A stretch of 64,000 nt of DNA from Dongia_B soli. GTDB lineage: Bacteria; Pseudomonadota; Alphaproteobacteria; Dongiales; Dongiaceae. The notes under the pieces are model-generated. The model ran no database searches. It worked only from the letters and a program-made list of their open reading frames with translations, and was not told the origin of the DNA. Below, piece after piece: positions 44,948 to 53,281 of the stretch (its first letter is position 1; each line of letters starts with the position of its first letter). Position numbers and translations under genes: made by a program. The stretch is taken from positions 682,001 to 746,000 of the forward strand of contig NZ_JAXCLW010000002.1 in the NCBI RefSeq assembly GCF_034044715.1, written 5' to 3'.

Positions 44948-46162
44948 ATGCGCCTGATCGATCTCTACATTCTCAAGAGAGTGTCCTGGCCGCTGATCGC
45001 TTCGATGCTGATCGCGCTGTCGGGCCTGCTCATGGAACGCCTGATTCGATTGCTCGATCTGTTCGCGAATCGGGGCGGGCCCCTGACGCTCATCATGAAG
45101 ATGCTGGCTTACCTCGTGCCGCATTATCTAGCGGTAGCTATTCCAGCAGCCTTCTTTGTCGGCATCCTTTATGCAAGTCTCCGCTTATCGAGTGACAGCG
45201 AGCTTGATGCCTTGCGCGCGACCGGCCTATCGCTGGGGCGGATTTTGGCGCCGATCGCCAGCCTCGCTTGCGTCCTCACCGTCATTTGCGTGATTATCAT
45301 CGGCTTCCTGCAGCCTTATACCCGCTATGCCTATCGTGCGCTGGTCTATCTCGTCACCGAAACGTCCTGGAATTCGGCAATCGAGCGCGGCGCCTTTTTT
45401 TCCGGGTTCGGCGGTAAGACAATTCTGATCGGCGACATCGCCGATGGCGGGCATAAATTGTCGCAGATCTTCATCAAGGAAGCCGACGAAGGCAATGGTA
45501 CGAACAAAACCCACACGGTCATTACCGCTCCGACCGGCGATCTGACCAATGACCCGTTCGACTTTTCCGTCGTCCTCAAAATGTATGACGGCTACCGGGT
45601 CGAACTGAATGCCGACGGGTCAACCGCCAGATCGATCAAATTCCAGGAATTGCAGCTACCTTTGGAAGCTGTGTCGCCTCAGCCCTTCCGACAGCGCGGC
45701 GACCGGGAATCCGAAATGACGTTCTTCGAACTGATTCAAAACTGGTGGCTGAACAACCCGCATATCGATGCCTCCGATCTCTCGGCGGAGGTCAATTATC
45801 GGCTGGTCCGGTCCATTTCAGTGCTATTCCTGCCGTTTCTTGCGCTGCCGCTGGGGTTGTCATCGCGGCGATCGCCGAAGAATTTCCGCTTGGTGGCGGG
45901 TATCATTTTTCTCATCTGCTACTATCAGGTTCTGGAATTCGGCAACAACCTGGTGCAACACGGCAAGCTGTCTGCACTGGTGGCTTTGTGGCTGCCTTTC
46001 CTGGTCTTCGCCATACCTAGTACATGGTTGTTCTATGCGGCCAATAAACGGGTCGGTCAGGATCCTTTGGCCATGCTGTTCGAAGCCTTGGGCGAAGCCT
46101 CGCGTTTTGTATCGACGCGCTTTCGGCACATCTTCCGCCGTGGCGCGCGGAGTGACGCATGA
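44948..46162 (+). CDS. lptF: LptF/YjgP-family permease
   Basis: A 404-residue inner-membrane protein of the LPS-export permease family: helices near both ends (three N-terminal, three C-terminal) enclosing a periplasmic beta-jellyroll (about residues 140-265). The start MRLIDLYILKRV and SSDSELDALRATGLS coupling helix are typical of LptF. The ATG at 44948 is preferred because it begins at the family start. ATGA overlaps lptG by 4 nt. LptF/LptG are usually near pepA or lptD/surA in alphaproteobacteria; here they lie inside a sphingolipid locus, so this pair may export a sphingolipid rather than, or besides, LPS. Confidence 0.88.
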   Translation: MRLIDLYILKRVSWPLIASMLIALSGLLMERLIRLLDLFANRGGPLTLIMKMLAYLVPHYLAVAIPAAFFVGILYASLRLSSDSELDALRATGLSLGRILAPIASLACVLTVICVIIIGFLQPYTRYAYRALVYLVTETSWNSAIERGAFFSGFGGKTILIGDIADGGHKLSQIFIKEADEGNGTNKTHTVITAPTGDLTNDPFDFSVVLKMYDGYRVELNADGSTARSIKFQELQLPLEAVSPQPFRQRGDRESEMTFFELIQNWWLNNPHIDASDLSAEVNYRLVRSISVLFLPFLALPLGLSSRRSPKNFRLVAGIIFLICYYQVLEFGNNLVQHGKLSALVALWLPFLVFAIPSTWLFYAANKRVGQDPLAMLFEALGEASRFVSTRFRHIFRRGARSDA

Positions 46163-47253
46163 TTTCTACCTTCGCCAAATATGCGCTGCGGACATTCTTC
46201 TGGCACTTCTTTTTACTGTGGATGAGTTTCACGGCGCTGTTGCAGCTTTTCGACCTGCTGAATAACGGCGACGACGTATTGAAGCAGTCCGGTGGCGGCC
46301 TGCGCGAGTTGATGGAATATGCCTTCTGGCGGGTGCCGGAACTGGCGGCATTCCTGATCCCCTTTTCCGTGCTGCTTGGCGCCTTGCTCAGCCTCGGCAA
46401 GCTGGAGCGCAATAATGAAATCCTCGCTTTCAAGGCCGCCGGCGCACCTTACTATCTCGTTCTGGCGTCGTTCCTGCCGGCAGTCGGTCTAGCCGGGTTA
46501 TTGCATTTCGCCATCGCCGATCAGATCGTTCCCTATAGTGTTGCGAAACTGATCTCGGCCAATCTGTATCCGGATAAGAACAGCAAATCGACCGATGGCG
46601 CGAACAACAACATCTGGATTCAGGACGGCATGACGGTCGTTGAAGTGGAATCCGTTTCGCACAAAGGCAGCATTCTGCATGGCGTCATGCTGTACCAACG
46701 CGGCAATGATGGTAATTTGCAGTTGCTCGACAAGGCTGCGACCGCCGTTTTTGACGTGAAGCAGAAGATCTGGGATCTGAATAACGTCTGGCGGACTAAG
46801 GTATTTCCGGACCAAGCCGCACAGACGACGCATTTCGATAAGGCGACCTGGCAATCGCGCCTGACGCCTGCTGAATTCTCCAATCTCGTCGAGCAACCGC
46901 AGGCGATGCAGCTCAGCAAAATCTGGCGGTTCGTAAGTACCGACCAGATCGGTGTCCGGCCCACTTATTTTTATGAAACTTGGCTACAGAAGCGCATCGC
47001 TTTGCCGGTCGCATCGATTTTGATGATCCTGCTGGCCGCACCTGTCGCGCAAAGCCTGCAACGGCGCGACCGCAGTATGGCCGCCGGCATCGCCATTGGC
47101 TTCCTGCTGGGTTTCCTCTATTTCATTACGGATGGATTGGTTATGTCCCTGGGTGAAACCGGTGCCGTACCTCCATTCTTTGCCGCATGGCTGCCGCCTC
47201 TCCTCTTCGCCAGCATCGGCGGCGTCATGCTGATTCGTCTCGAAGGTTACTAA
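46159..47253 (+). CDS. lptG: LptG/YjgQ-family permease
   Basis: A 364-residue partner of the preceding permease. It has three N-terminal helices, a periplasmic jellyroll at about 130-265 (starting KNSKSTDGANNNIWIQDG) and three C-terminal helices (LPVASILMILLAAPVAQ..., FLLGFLYFITDGL, PPLLFASIGGVML). LptG-type features include LRELMEYAFWRVPELAAFLIPFSVLLGALLSLGKLERNNEI. Together with LptF it forms the transmembrane part of an LptB2FG-type extractor; no lptB ATPase or lptC is in the window. It starts within the lptF stop (ATGA) and ends 5 nt before the second CDP-alcohol phosphotransferase, so all are probably co-transcribed. Confidence 0.88.
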   Translation: MISTFAKYALRTFFWHFFLLWMSFTALLQLFDLLNNGDDVLKQSGGGLRELMEYAFWRVPELAAFLIPFSVLLGALLSLGKLERNNEILAFKAAGAPYYLVLASFLPAVGLAGLLHFAIADQIVPYSVAKLISANLYPDKNSKSTDGANNNIWIQDGMTVVEVESVSHKGSILHGVMLYQRGNDGNLQLLDKAATAVFDVKQKIWDLNNVWRTKVFPDQAAQTTHFDKATWQSRLTPAEFSNLVEQPQAMQLSKIWRFVSTDQIGVRPTYFYETWLQKRIALPVASILMILLAAPVAQSLQRRDRSMAAGIAIGFLLGFLYFITDGLVMSLGETGAVPPFFAAWLPPLLFASIGGVMLIRLEGY

Positions 47254-47258
47254 CGCAC

Positions 47259-48491
47259 ATGAAGTTTTGGATTGACGCTGCCAATTTGTCGCCGGAGCGG
47301 GTCTTCGGCATGACGTTGATCGAACGGCAACTGAAAGCGCTGCGACATCAAAAAGTGGACCTATCCGAGGTGGTGATCGATACCGGCGATCAACCGGCGT
47401 CGAGTGTAGATGTGCCGCAGGATACCGGGATCGCCTGTCCGATCCGTGTGGTATCCGGCGGTGGCGACGTGGCGACACGTATTGCCCGGTCGTCCGGCGG
47501 CGAAGATGTGCTGGCGAGCACGGCCACAAGCCTGATCGATGCGCGCCTTTACGGCTTTCTTGCCAAACAGAACGAGAATGTGGCTGTCGCAGATGATGGC
47601 GCCATCCTGGTTCGTGTGACCAATACGGAGCGGCTGGAAACCGGCGCCAATGATCTCCTGCGGGCGGTCGGCAGCAATATCCGGTGGCTGTCGCAATCGG
47701 AGTTCCCATCTTTCGTGCGGAAGCTGCGGCGCAGCACGCCCTATTATCTTTTCTCGGTTACGACCAGGGAGCATCGCCGCAAGATCGAGCGCTTCCTTTT
47801 CTGGTCGAACTATAAAGGCTCGACTGATTTCTTCACCAAGTATGTCTATCCGCCGCTGGTCTGGCTGATGGTGCGGCCGCTTGCACGGGCGCGCGTACAT
47901 CCAAATGTCGTGACGATCATCAGCATCCTGCTGACCATCGCTGTCGTGCCGCTCTGTGCCACAGGCCACTTCTTCTGGGGCTTTGTCTGCGCCTATACGA
48001 TGAGCGTGCTGGATTCGGTCGATGGAAAATTGGCGCGGCTGACTTTCACTGATTCCGCAATCGGCAATGTGCTGGATCATGGTCTTGATCTGGTGCACCC
48101 GCCCTTCTGGTACTGTGCCTGGGCCTGGGGACTCGCCAATAGCGATTATCATCAACCAGCGGCAACGATTTGGCAGTCGCCGGTCTTCGTTGCTTCGCTG
48201 TGGATCCTCGGTCTCTACGTCCTCGACCGCGTCATCCTGAAGATTTACCCGAATATCTTCCATCGCGGCCTACACACGCATGCGCCGATCGACGGCTTCA
48301 TCCGGACCTTCATTTCCCGCCGAAACATCAATTTGCCGCTCTTTACAGTCGGTTATGCAATCGGCCTTGGCGTGCAGACGATCTATCTGATCCTTATCTG
48401 GCAGGCAGTCACCTGTCTGTACCACGGCATCCGTACCGCCTGGATCATCTTCGTTGAAAAAGCCCGACCAGCTCCCGACGTCGCCGAGTGA
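47259..48491 (+). CDS. CDP-alcohol phosphotransferase with degenerate nucleotidyltransferase-like N-terminus, copy 2
   Basis: A 410-residue paralogue of the protein at 41953-43188. The CDP-alcohol motif is complete (D252, D255, G256, A259, R260, G269, D273, D277). The N-terminal 130 residues look like a decayed nucleotidyltransferase (GMTLIERQLKALRHQKVD), lacking the Gly-rich loop and Lys. It starts 5 nt after lptG. The two copies share DHG-x-DL-x-HPPFWY after the active site, a detail not general in the superfamily, suggesting a common specific substrate class. Product is inferred to be a phospho-polyol lipid, perhaps one acting on ceramide and one on diacylglycerol, or successive steps. Confidence 0.85.
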   Translation: MKFWIDAANLSPERVFGMTLIERQLKALRHQKVDLSEVVIDTGDQPASSVDVPQDTGIACPIRVVSGGGDVATRIARSSGGEDVLASTATSLIDARLYGFLAKQNENVAVADDGAILVRVTNTERLETGANDLLRAVGSNIRWLSQSEFPSFVRKLRRSTPYYLFSVTTREHRRKIERFLFWSNYKGSTDFFTKYVYPPLVWLMVRPLARARVHPNVVTIISILLTIAVVPLCATGHFFWGFVCAYTMSVLDSVDGKLARLTFTDSAIGNVLDHGLDLVHPPFWYCAWAWGLANSDYHQPAATIWQSPVFVASLWILGLYVLDRVILKIYPNIFHRGLHTHAPIDGFIRTFISRRNINLPLFTVGYAIGLGVQTIYLILIWQAVTCLYHGIRTAWIIFVEKARPAPDVAE

Positions 48492-48514
48492 CGTGTTTCG
48501 CATAGAGGTGACCA

Positions 48515-49690
48515 GTGCTCGCTAATCAAATGCCCGCTGTTGCTAAAGACAGCGGATCAGTTGTCGTCAGTCCTGTCAGCGGCAAGTCCGACCTCAAACA
48601 TTTCATAGAGTTGCCGAAGCGGCTCTATCGCGAGCAGCCCGGTTATGTGGCGCCGCTGGATATCGAGCGGGCCGAGACATTAGATCCGGGCAAGAACCCC
48701 TATTTTCGCCATGCCGAGGTGCAGTTGTTCCTGGCTTGGCGGGGCGACAAGCCGGTTGGCCGGATTTCCGTGCAGATCTGCAAGCTCTACCAGGAGCGCT
48801 ATGGCGATCGCACCGGCCATTTCGGTTTCATCGACGCGATTGACGACCTGGAGGTTTATGCAGCGCTCATGGCCGCTGCCGAAGACTGGCTGAGTCAGCG
48901 GGGCATGCTGCGGATTCTAGGACCGCTCAGCTTTTCCACGAATGAGGAAAGCGGCCTGCTGATCGATGGGTTCAATGCCCTGCCGATGCTGATGATGCCC
49001 TATCACGCACCCTATGCCGGTTTTCGGCTGGAAGAATGCGGCTATGGCAAGGCGAAGGATCTGATCGCCTATGATGTCGACAAGACGACCTATCAGGCGG
49101 TCGGTTCCAATCGGCTGCTGGACAAGGTCAAGGCTGAGGGTCGGGTCCGCGTCCGGCCGCTTAATATGAAGCATTACCATCGCGATTTGGCTTTGGCGCT
49201 CGATATCTTCAACGATGCATGGTCGGAAAACTGGGGCATGATCCCCTTCACCCAGGCGGAGATTGAAGCTGCTGCTGCCGGGCTGAAGCCGCTGATCGAT
49301 CCCAAGCTGGTCGCGATTGCAGAAGTGGATGGCGAAGCCGCCGGCATGCTGGTTTGTGTGCCGAATCTGATGGAAGCGATTGCTGATCTGGACGGGTCGC
49401 TCCTGCCCCTCGGCTGGATCAAACTGATCTGGCGATTGAAAGTTGGCCGGTTGAAAACCGCGCGTGTCCCATTGATGGGAATCCGCAGGAAGCATCACGG
49501 AACTCTGCTGGGCGCCACTTTGCTGCCTCTGATGTTCGCGGCGATCAAGGATCACTTCCTCTCGCGCGGTCTGGAGCGGGTCGAGCTTTCCTGGATTCTC
49601 GAAGACAATCTCCCTATGCGCCGGGTATGCGAAGGCGTGGGGGCGAAGGCTTATAAAACCTATCGTCTCTATGAAAAGAGACTGGGGTGA
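48515..49690 (+). CDS. GNAT-like N-acyltransferase, candidate bacterial ceramide synthase (bCerS)
   Basis: A 391-residue soluble protein that fits the bacterial ceramide synthase type described in Caulobacter: an N-terminal half opening with FIELPKRLYREQPGYVAPLDIERAETLDPGKNPYF, a middle ILGPLSFSTNEESGLLIDGF, and a GNAT-like C-terminal half (VAIAEVDGEAAGMLVCVPN ... GLERVELSWILEDNLPMRRVCEGVGA). It would N-acylate 3-ketosphinganine with acyl-CoA or acyl-ACP. The start is GTG with GAGGTG just upstream. Its presence completes the core set with SPT, ACP, reductase and ligase. The exact family match is recalled, not searched. Confidence 0.72.
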   Translation: MLANQMPAVAKDSGSVVVSPVSGKSDLKHFIELPKRLYREQPGYVAPLDIERAETLDPGKNPYFRHAEVQLFLAWRGDKPVGRISVQICKLYQERYGDRTGHFGFIDAIDDLEVYAALMAAAEDWLSQRGMLRILGPLSFSTNEESGLLIDGFNALPMLMMPYHAPYAGFRLEECGYGKAKDLIAYDVDKTTYQAVGSNRLLDKVKAEGRVRVRPLNMKHYHRDLALALDIFNDAWSENWGMIPFTQAEIEAAAAGLKPLIDPKLVAIAEVDGEAAGMLVCVPNLMEAIADLDGSLLPLGWIKLIWRLKVGRLKTARVPLMGIRRKHHGTLLGATLLPLMFAAIKDHFLSRGLERVELSWILEDNLPMRRVCEGVGAKAYKTYRLYEKRLG

Positions 49691-49724
49691 ATGTGAGCCG
49701 TGATCTGGCTATGAGGTTCAGGGC

Positions 49725-50516
49725 ATGAGGGTCAATGCGCTGATCCTTGCCGGCAATCGGGGTGGCACGGATTCCATCGCGGCCTTGGCTGGCAGCAGCC
49801 ATAAGGCCCTGGCGCCGATCAATGGCGTGCCGATGTTGCTGCGCCTCTTGCGCTGCCTGACCGGCTGTCCCGACATTGCACAGATTTATGTCTGCATCGA
49901 CGATGTGGCATTGCTGGGAGATGTGCCGGAGCTTGCGGCCGCCCTGCATGGCGGCATCTTGAAAATCGTCGTGCCTGCGGCAAGTCCCGCCGCGAGTGTC
50001 GCCGCGGCCTTGCAGCAGATCGGTCTCGATGAGCCATTGCTCATCACCACGGCGGATCACCCCTTGCTGACACCGCAGATGGTAGCGCATTTCCTCGCCC
50101 AAGCGCCGGAGGACGGCGATCTCACCGTTGCCGTGGCGCGCATCGATGTGATCATGGCCGCCTATCCGGAATCGATCCGGACCGGCTACCGGTTGGCCGG
50201 CCAGGGCTATAGCGGCTGCAACCTCTTCCTCGCCCGGCGACCAGCGGCAGCCAAGGTGGCGATGTTCTGGCAGCGGATGGAAAAATTCCGCAAGAAGCCC
50301 TGGCGTCTGGTGCTCGAGGTCGGCCCCGTCGCCTTGCTGCGGCTTGTGCTCGGCTGGCTGGATCTGCCTGCCGCGCTGAACCATTTGTCGCGGCGCACCG
50401 GTGCCCGTATTCGCGCCGTCGAAATGCCTTTCGCCGAGGCGGCGATCGATGTCGACAAGCCGGCCGATTACGACCTGGTCACCGCAATCCTACGGCGACG
50501 CGAAAACGCCGCCTGA
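49725..50516 (+). CDS. MobA-like nucleotidyltransferase
   Basis: A 263-residue GT-A-fold NTP transferase of the MobA/IspD-like type: Gly-rich loop at the N-terminus (ALILAGNRGGTDSIAAL), catalytic Lys region SHKALAPINGVPMLLRLL, metal Asp in LLITTADHPLLTP, and a C-terminal DVDKPADYDL typical of MobA-type enzymes. The helical C-terminal third (FRKKPWRLVLEVGPVALLRLVLGWL) is an addition that could touch the membrane. It may make a CDP- or other NDP-activated head-group donor; substrate unknown. It starts 34 nt after the bCerS-like gene, same strand. Confidence 0.75.
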   Translation: MRVNALILAGNRGGTDSIAALAGSSHKALAPINGVPMLLRLLRCLTGCPDIAQIYVCIDDVALLGDVPELAAALHGGILKIVVPAASPAASVAAALQQIGLDEPLLITTADHPLLTPQMVAHFLAQAPEDGDLTVAVARIDVIMAAYPESIRTGYRLAGQGYSGCNLFLARRPAAAKVAMFWQRMEKFRKKPWRLVLEVGPVALLRLVLGWLDLPAALNHLSRRTGARIRAVEMPFAEAAIDVDKPADYDLVTAILRRRENAA

Positions 50517-50565
50517 AACCATCAGGTCTCAAGCGGCGCAAACGAAGTTCGGGATTTCGAAGGCC

Positions 50566-51297
50566 TTAGGAATTCCACTCCGAGACGAGCGTCGTGACGC
50601 TGTCGAGATCGGCGGGAAAATCAACCTCGCCCCAACTCAGCCCTTCGATGCTGCAGGTCTCGACCTGGTGATGTTCGGCGATCTGGCCGATGGCACGCAG
50701 ATACCACCACTTCAATCCTTCGGGTGTGTGCATGATGCGGTCGAGCGTATCGGTGAACAGCTTTGGCCCGTCATTACGGAAAAGCAGCATGCCGATCGAT
50801 TCGCCATTGGTGCGATCCTGCGTCAGCGTCTTGCCGATATCGAGCAGGCGCGTTCCCTTGAGATGCACCTTCATATCGTCGGCGTCGTAATCTTCCTTCT
50901 TGTCGATCGTCACGGTGATCGGCGCCGCCGGACTCGCCAGCAGGCGCTGGAAAATCGCCGGCTCGATCACCGTATCGCCGTTCAGGATCACGAAGTCGCG
51001 GTCCATCTCGTGGCGGGCCAGCCAGCAGCTCGCCAGGTTGTCCGCCAGTTTGTAGAACGGATTGAAAATCGTGCGGATCTTGAGCTTGGGGCTTTCCAGC
51101 TTTTTCAGCAAAGCCTGCACATCGGTCGCATGATAGCCGACCACGACCGCGATATCGTCCACCCCTCCCTGGGTCAGCGCCCAGATCTGCCACTCGATCA
51201 GCGTTTTTTCGCCAAGGGGCAACAGGCATTTCGGACGGCCTTCGGTCAGCGGCAGCAGACGCGATCCCTGCCCGGCACTTAGGATGATGGCTTTCAT
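50566..51297 (-). CDS. sugar/polyol-phosphate nucleotidyltransferase (LicC/IPCT-like)
   Basis: A 243-residue NTP transferase with an intact active site: LSAGQGSRLLPLTEGRPKCLLPLGEK (Gly-rich loop plus catalytic Lys) at the N-terminus, NPFYKLADNLASCWLARHEM, and metal-binding DFVILNGDTVIEP. The pattern resembles phosphocholine and inositol-phosphate cytidylyltransferases. Since both CDP-alcohol phosphotransferases nearby have inactive nucleotidyltransferase halves, this enzyme might supply their activated donor, but that is inference. Convergent to the MobA-like gene, 49 nt apart. The ATG at 51295-51297 is clear. Confidence 0.82.
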   Translation of the reverse strand: MKAIILSAGQGSRLLPLTEGRPKCLLPLGEKTLIEWQIWALTQGGVDDIAVVVGYHATDVQALLKKLESPKLKIRTIFNPFYKLADNLASCWLARHEMDRDFVILNGDTVIEPAIFQRLLASPAAPITVTIDKKEDYDADDMKVHLKGTRLLDIGKTLTQDRTNGESIGMLLFRNDGPKLFTDTLDRIMHTPEGLKWWYLRAIGQIAEHHQVETCSIEGLSWGEVDFPADLDSVTTLVSEWNS

Positions 51298-51525
51298 GGA
51301 ACACCGAATGGATTATGTCGGATAATGGCCGCGAAGATCGTGAATAGAGGCAGTTCTGTCAACCCTTTAGGGGAAAAGTGCACCAATCCGTCGCAAGCGC
51401 GAAAATAAGATGTTAAAGTTGTTTGCAGCGCGCGAAAGTGTTTGCTATAAGCGCGTCCGTCAGGCGGCGCCCTGCTCTGCTTTTCGCTTCGGCGAAGTTT
51501 GCATGGACGTGGAGCGAAGCCCTGA

Positions 51526-51600
51526 TCCGGAGTAGCTCAGTGGTAGAGCAAGCGGCTGTTAACCGCTTGGCCGGGGGTTCGAATCCCTCCTCCGGAGCCA
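51526..51600 (+). tRNA. tRNA-Asn (anticodon GTT)
   Basis: Acceptor TCCGGAG (51526-51532) pairs with CTCCGGA before discriminator G and encoded CCA (51598-51600). The D-arm GCTCAGTGGTAGAGC, anticodon loop CTGTTAA and T-arm GGGGGTTCGAATCCCTC are normal. 75 nt with CCA. Followed by its own terminator. Confidence 0.97.
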
Positions 51601-51604
51601 GTTT

Positions 51605-51639
51605 AAAGGGGTTCCGACCGTCGGTCGGAACCCCTTTTT
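51605..51639 (+). terminator. rho-independent terminator after tRNA-Asn
   Basis: Stem AAGGGGTTCCGACC (51606-51619) / GGTCGGAACCCCTT (51623-51636), 14 perfect base pairs with a 3-nt loop, then a run of five T (51635-51639). It starts 5 nt after the tRNA 3' end. Confidence 0.93.
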
Positions 51640-51693
51640 CTTTGGCTTCGCGAGCAACCTTCCACGGTTCGAGAGCTGCTCGCAGGGAGAATG

Positions 51694-52383
51694 TCATCGA
51701 CCGCTTTTGCCAAGCTGATCGAGAAGCGCCTTGGCTGCCGGAGCCGATGAGGCTGGATTTTGTCCGGTGATCAGCAGGCCATCGCCGACGATATAGGGCT
51801 GCCAGTCACCGGCCTTTGAGAAGCGCCCGCCGTTCCGCTTCAATTCGTCTTCGACGAGGAAAGGCACCACCTTGGTCAGGCCGACCGCTTCCTCTTCAGT
51901 ATTGGTGAAGCCGGTGACGTTCTTGCCCTGGACCAGGGGTTTGCCATCGGCGGTTTTCACGTGACGAAGCACGCCGGGGGCGTGGCAGACAAGCGTGACG
52001 GGCTTGCCGGCCGCAAGGGTCGCTTCGATCAGTTTGACCGAATCCCGATCTTCGGCGAGATCCCAGAGGGGTCCGTGTCCACCGGGATAGAAGACCGCAT
52101 CGAAGCCGTCATGGGAAACACTCTTGAGGGGAACGGTGGCAGCAAGCGCCGACTTGGCTGCATTATCCGCTTCGAAACGCCGTGTCGCTTCGGTCTGGAA
52201 ATCGGGCTCATTGCTTTTCGGGTCGAGCGGCGGCTGGCCACCTTTCGGTGAGGCCAGCACGATCTCGGCGCCGGCGTCCTTAAAGGCATAATAGGGAGCG
52301 GCCAGTTCTTCCAGCCAGAAGCCGGTCTTTCGGCCGGTATTACCGAGCTGATCGTGCGATGTCAGGACCATGAGGATTTTCAT
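51694..52383 (-). CDS. DJ-1/PfpI family protein (Hsp31/glyoxalase III-like)
   Basis: A 229-residue protein of the DJ-1 superfamily. The nucleophile elbow LVCHAPG has Cys133-His134, and a conserved Glu lies in TGFWLEEL (residues 20-27). The segments FYPGGHGPLWDL and EEEAVGL and the overall length match the class I glutamine amidotransferase-like/Hsp31 group that can convert methylglyoxal to lactate without cofactor. Whether this one is a glyoxalase or a chaperone cannot be told. It follows a NemR-like repressor gene by 123 nt in the same direction, which points to electrophile detoxification. Confidence 0.86.
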   Translation of the reverse strand: MKILMVLTSHDQLGNTGRKTGFWLEELAAPYYAFKDAGAEIVLASPKGGQPPLDPKSNEPDFQTEATRRFEADNAAKSALAATVPLKSVSHDGFDAVFYPGGHGPLWDLAEDRDSVKLIEATLAAGKPVTLVCHAPGVLRHVKTADGKPLVQGKNVTGFTNTEEEAVGLTKVVPFLVEDELKRNGGRFSKAGDWQPYIVGDGLLITGQNPASSAPAAKALLDQLGKSGR

Positions 52384-52506
52384 GTCGGGTCTCCTTGCGA
52401 AGCTCGTTTGGCGGAAATCCGGCCGGAATTCCTACTAGGCCGGCCGGCGAGTGTGAGGCAAATCGAGACGGTGCTATCCAGGTACTCGGACGGCGATCGT
52501 TGAACT

Positions 52507-53109
52507 TCAACGTTCCGGTAGATGCAGAAGTTGCCGAGTTGCGGCCCTCGCCGTCTGGAACGGCCCGGCGCTCCGTGTGATCTTCGCCATCAAGCTGGCA
52601 CCGAGCCAGATATGGTAAAGCGTCTGGGCAATTTGATGGGGATTATCCTCGACCGCGAGCGATCGTTCAGCGATCCCTGCTTCGATAGCACTGGTCAAGC
52701 GGTCGATAATCGCCACCGTGCCGCTCTTCAGCGCGAGACGCATCGCGTCTGACAGATCGGCGACTTCGGCGCCTAATTTGACGGCCAGGCATTTACCCTG
52801 GAAATCGAAACGCTCCTGGGTGTCTTGCCAATGCTGCCAATAGACCATCAGGCGCTGGGCCATATCCAGGCCTGGTTGGCTGAGTGTTTCGTCGAGCTCG
52901 GCGAGATAATCTTCGAAATAATGCCTGAGGAGCGCCTCCCCGAACGCGTCTTTCGAGCTGAAATAGTGGTAGAACGACCCCTTCGGAACAGAGGCCGCGA
53001 TCAAGATCTCGTTCAGGCCGACAGCGGAAAAGCCCTTACTGGCCATAATTCGCTGGGCGGTCTCGAGGATATTGCGGCGGGCATTTGGCGTTGCAGCGCT
53101 GATACTCAT
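52507..53109 (-). CDS. TetR-family regulator, NemR-like
   Basis: A 200-residue repressor. The N-terminal HTH (about 10-55, ending VPKGSFYHYFSSKDAFGEALL) is standard. The ligand domain contains GKCLAVKLGAEVADLSDAMR, closely following E. coli NemR around its redox-sensing Cys106; here the equivalent is Cys107. NemR responds to reactive aldehydes, quinones and chlorine and controls detoxification genes. The gene lies directly upstream of the DJ-1/PfpI gene, which it probably controls along with itself. The ATG at 53107-53109 is supported by domain start. Confidence 0.87.
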   Translation of the reverse strand: MSISAATPNARRNILETAQRIMASKGFSAVGLNEILIAASVPKGSFYHYFSSKDAFGEALLRHYFEDYLAELDETLSQPGLDMAQRLMVYWQHWQDTQERFDFQGKCLAVKLGAEVADLSDAMRLALKSGTVAIIDRLTSAIEAGIAERSLAVEDNPHQIAQTLYHIWLGASLMAKITRSAGPFQTARAATRQLLHLPER

Positions 53110-53129
53110 GGAGCGAGTGTAGAGAGAAG

Positions 53130-53144
53130 TAGACCAGTCGGCTA
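53130..53144. promoter_or_regulatory. candidate NemR-type operator upstream of the TetR gene
   Basis: TAGACCAGTCGGCTA is an imperfect palindrome (five of seven outer pairs match) starting with the TAGACC half-site reported for NemR boxes. It lies 20 nt upstream of the TetR start codon, a place for autoregulation. A related but weaker TAGGCC element occurs at 52436-52441 before the DJ-1/PfpI gene. Confidence 0.35.
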
Positions 53145-53281
53145 GGGAAATCGGCCGGCGCGGGTCTAGTCCTTTTTAACGGAGAATCAACGACCTTCCC
53201 GGCACGATTGGCAGAAGGCGGCATGTCTTATGCATGGAACCTCGCAACATGGACCGGGTACAGCCGGTATTGAAGGAGTCA

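Noticed and set aside
50506..50540. Nested inverted repeats (CGCCGC...GCGGCG and CCTGA...TCAGG) between convergent nucleotidyltransferase genes
   Set aside because: Stems are short, the loops are large and no T-run follows, so it is not called as a terminator.
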